This document shows, one piece after another, positions 60,955 to 64,000 of a stretch of 64,000 nucleotides of DNA. The DNA lies in the NCBI RefSeq assembly GCF_039655875.1, contig NZ_JBBYXK010000001.1, positions 558,001 to 622,000 of the forward strand, in the 5' to 3' direction. The position numbers and the translations under genes are program-made. The stretch is from Emcibacter sp. SYSU 3D8 (GTDB lineage: Bacteria > Pseudomonadota > Alphaproteobacteria > SMXS01). The first letter of the stretch is position 1, and every line of letters begins with the position of its first letter. The notes under the pieces were generated by a model. It did not search any database, was not told where the DNA came from, and saw only the letters and a program-made list of their open reading frames with translations.

Positions 60955-61884
60955 CTACTGTTCCAGCAGCATCTTTCCCAATCGGGCTTCGCGGTCGAAG
61001 GGCGAGCCTTCGCGATGATCTATGGCGGGACCGAGCCGCTTGATTCCCTCGCGGCCGAAGCGGTCGCGCAGGCTTTCCTCCAGCCAGTGACCGTCTTGGG
61101 CGCGGCGCGAGTCGATCAGACGGTTATCCTCACCCAGCCATGACCAGCGATTGTCCACCGCGTCCCGCAGCATCTCCAGGCCGGTGCCCGAGGATGCCGA
61201 GGCGAGGAGCACCGGCACGTCCCAGCCATCGCCCGCGCTGTTCAGGCTGAGGGCACCCTTCACATCGGCGCGCGCGCGGATTGCAGGCTGGCCCATATCG
61301 GCCTTGGTGACGACGATGATATGCGGCACCTCCATGATGCCGGCCTTCATGAATTGCAGGCTGTCGCCCGAGCCGGGCTGGATGCAGAACACCACCGTGT
61401 CGGCGACAGTCACCACATCCGTCTCCGACTGACCCACGCCCACGGTCTCGACCAGCACGATGTCATAAACCGCGCGCATCAGCACCATGGCGGCAAAGGT
61501 CAGCGACGCCAGGCCGCCCAGCCGGTCGCGGGCTGCCATGGAGCGGACGAACACGCCCTGGTCCTCGGCATCGGTGGCAAGCCGCGTGCGGTCGCCCAGC
61601 AGGGCGCCGCCGGTGCGCTTCGACGATGGATCGACGGCGATCACCCCCACGGACCTGCCTTCGCTGCGCCAAGCGCGGATCAGCGCGCCGGTGAGCGTTG
61701 ACTTGCCCACGCCGGGCGGACCGGTCAGACCGATGACATGGGCCCTGGGCGCCGCCCACGCCCTGTCCAGCAGGGCAACGACATCCGGGGCGCCGGGGTC
61801 GCGCTCGATGGCGGCCAGCGCCGCCGCCATGGCCGGCTTGGTGCCGGCTGCAAGGGTCTGAAAATCGGGGACCCGCGCGGCCAA
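60955..61884 (-). CDS. meaB: Methylmalonyl-CoA mutase-associated GTPase MeaB
   Basis: A 309-residue G3E-family GTPase that protects and reloads methylmalonyl-CoA mutase. Walker A is GLTGPPGVGKST (about 53-64); VDPSSKRTGGALLGDRTR, ETVGVGQSE and VTKADMGQP are the switch and base-recognition motifs. The start is TTG at 61884 with AAGGA upstream. The mutase itself is not in the window. It lies 3 bp after the ppdK stop, on the same strand. Confidence 0.92.
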   Translation of the reverse strand: MAARVPDFQTLAAGTKPAMAAALAAIERDPGAPDVVALLDRAWAAPRAHVIGLTGPPGVGKSTLTGALIRAWRSEGRSVGVIAVDPSSKRTGGALLGDRTRLATDAEDQGVFVRSMAARDRLGGLASLTFAAMVLMRAVYDIVLVETVGVGQSETDVVTVADTVVFCIQPGSGDSLQFMKAGIMEVPHIIVVTKADMGQPAIRARADVKGALSLNSAGDGWDVPVLLASASSGTGLEMLRDAVDNRWSWLGEDNRLIDSRRAQDGHWLEESLRDRFGREGIKRLGPAIDHREGSPFDREARLGKMLLEQ

Positions 61885-61887
61885 TCC

Positions 61888-64000
<2,113 letters not shown>

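Overview
The window is about 64 kb of GC-rich DNA, very probably from an alphaproteobacterial chromosome. This is inferred from gene content: a class I PHA synthase beside an intracellular PHA depolymerase, a CC0125/CC1285-type lipoprotein, a DUF1236-like protein, a host-attachment family protein, an L,D-transpeptidase/extensin-like pair, an otsB-GH15-otsA operon, and an elongator tRNA-Met of alphaproteobacterial type. No 16S gene or species marker is present. No phage, plasmid or CRISPR array was seen.

0-21 kb is an oxidative catabolic region: a cytochrome P450 cut by the window edge, two SDR dehydrogenases, a complete P450, the 3' remnant of a third P450, two close paralogues of a Rieske oxygenase alpha subunit, a TauD-like dioxygenase, a GST and a SnoaL-fold protein. 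Together they look like degradation of a hydrophobic substrate such as a terpenoid or steroid (inference). Ferredoxins and reductases are not in the window. Interspersed are envelope and housekeeping genes: rhomboid protease, Sel1 protein, SulP transporter, tyrosine phosphatase, 3-methyladenine glycosylase, FkbM methyltransferase, L,D-transpeptidase, universal stress protein and a solitary TIR-domain protein.

21-27 kb holds the trehalose operon (otsB, GH15, otsA, with overlapping stop/start codons) and exonuclease III. 27-39 kb holds PHA synthesis and mobilisation, a P-type cation ATPase, an OmpA lipoprotein, an MFS transporter, a sugar dehydrogenase fused to cytochrome c, a host-attachment protein and a thiolase. 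39-45 kb carries a compact ATP-grasp / alpha-E / transglutaminase operon followed by a zinc-ribbon metallopeptidase, with a glutaminase transcribed divergently.

45.6-53 kb is an accessory strip. It has visibly lower GC in places and contains GIY-YIG and HNH nucleases, a REP-associated tyrosine transposase (RAYT) bordered by inverted and tandem repeats, a decayed RAYT copy sharing an exact 46-bp segment, a frameshifted ccmC fragment, a secreted protein built by a 351-bp in-frame tandem duplication, and several small secreted or membrane proteins. It ends beside a tRNA-Met gene. 53-64 kb returns to core functions: mnmA, cysQ, a lipoprotein, a LysE exporter, a dihydroorotase-like enzyme, ygfZ, tag, a dienelactone-hydrolase lipoprotein with a palindromic repeat in its N-terminus, a 36-residue membrane protein, meaB and the 3' part of ppdK.

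Starts were chosen by ribosome binding site, signal peptide and family N-terminus. Several genes use GTG or TTG.
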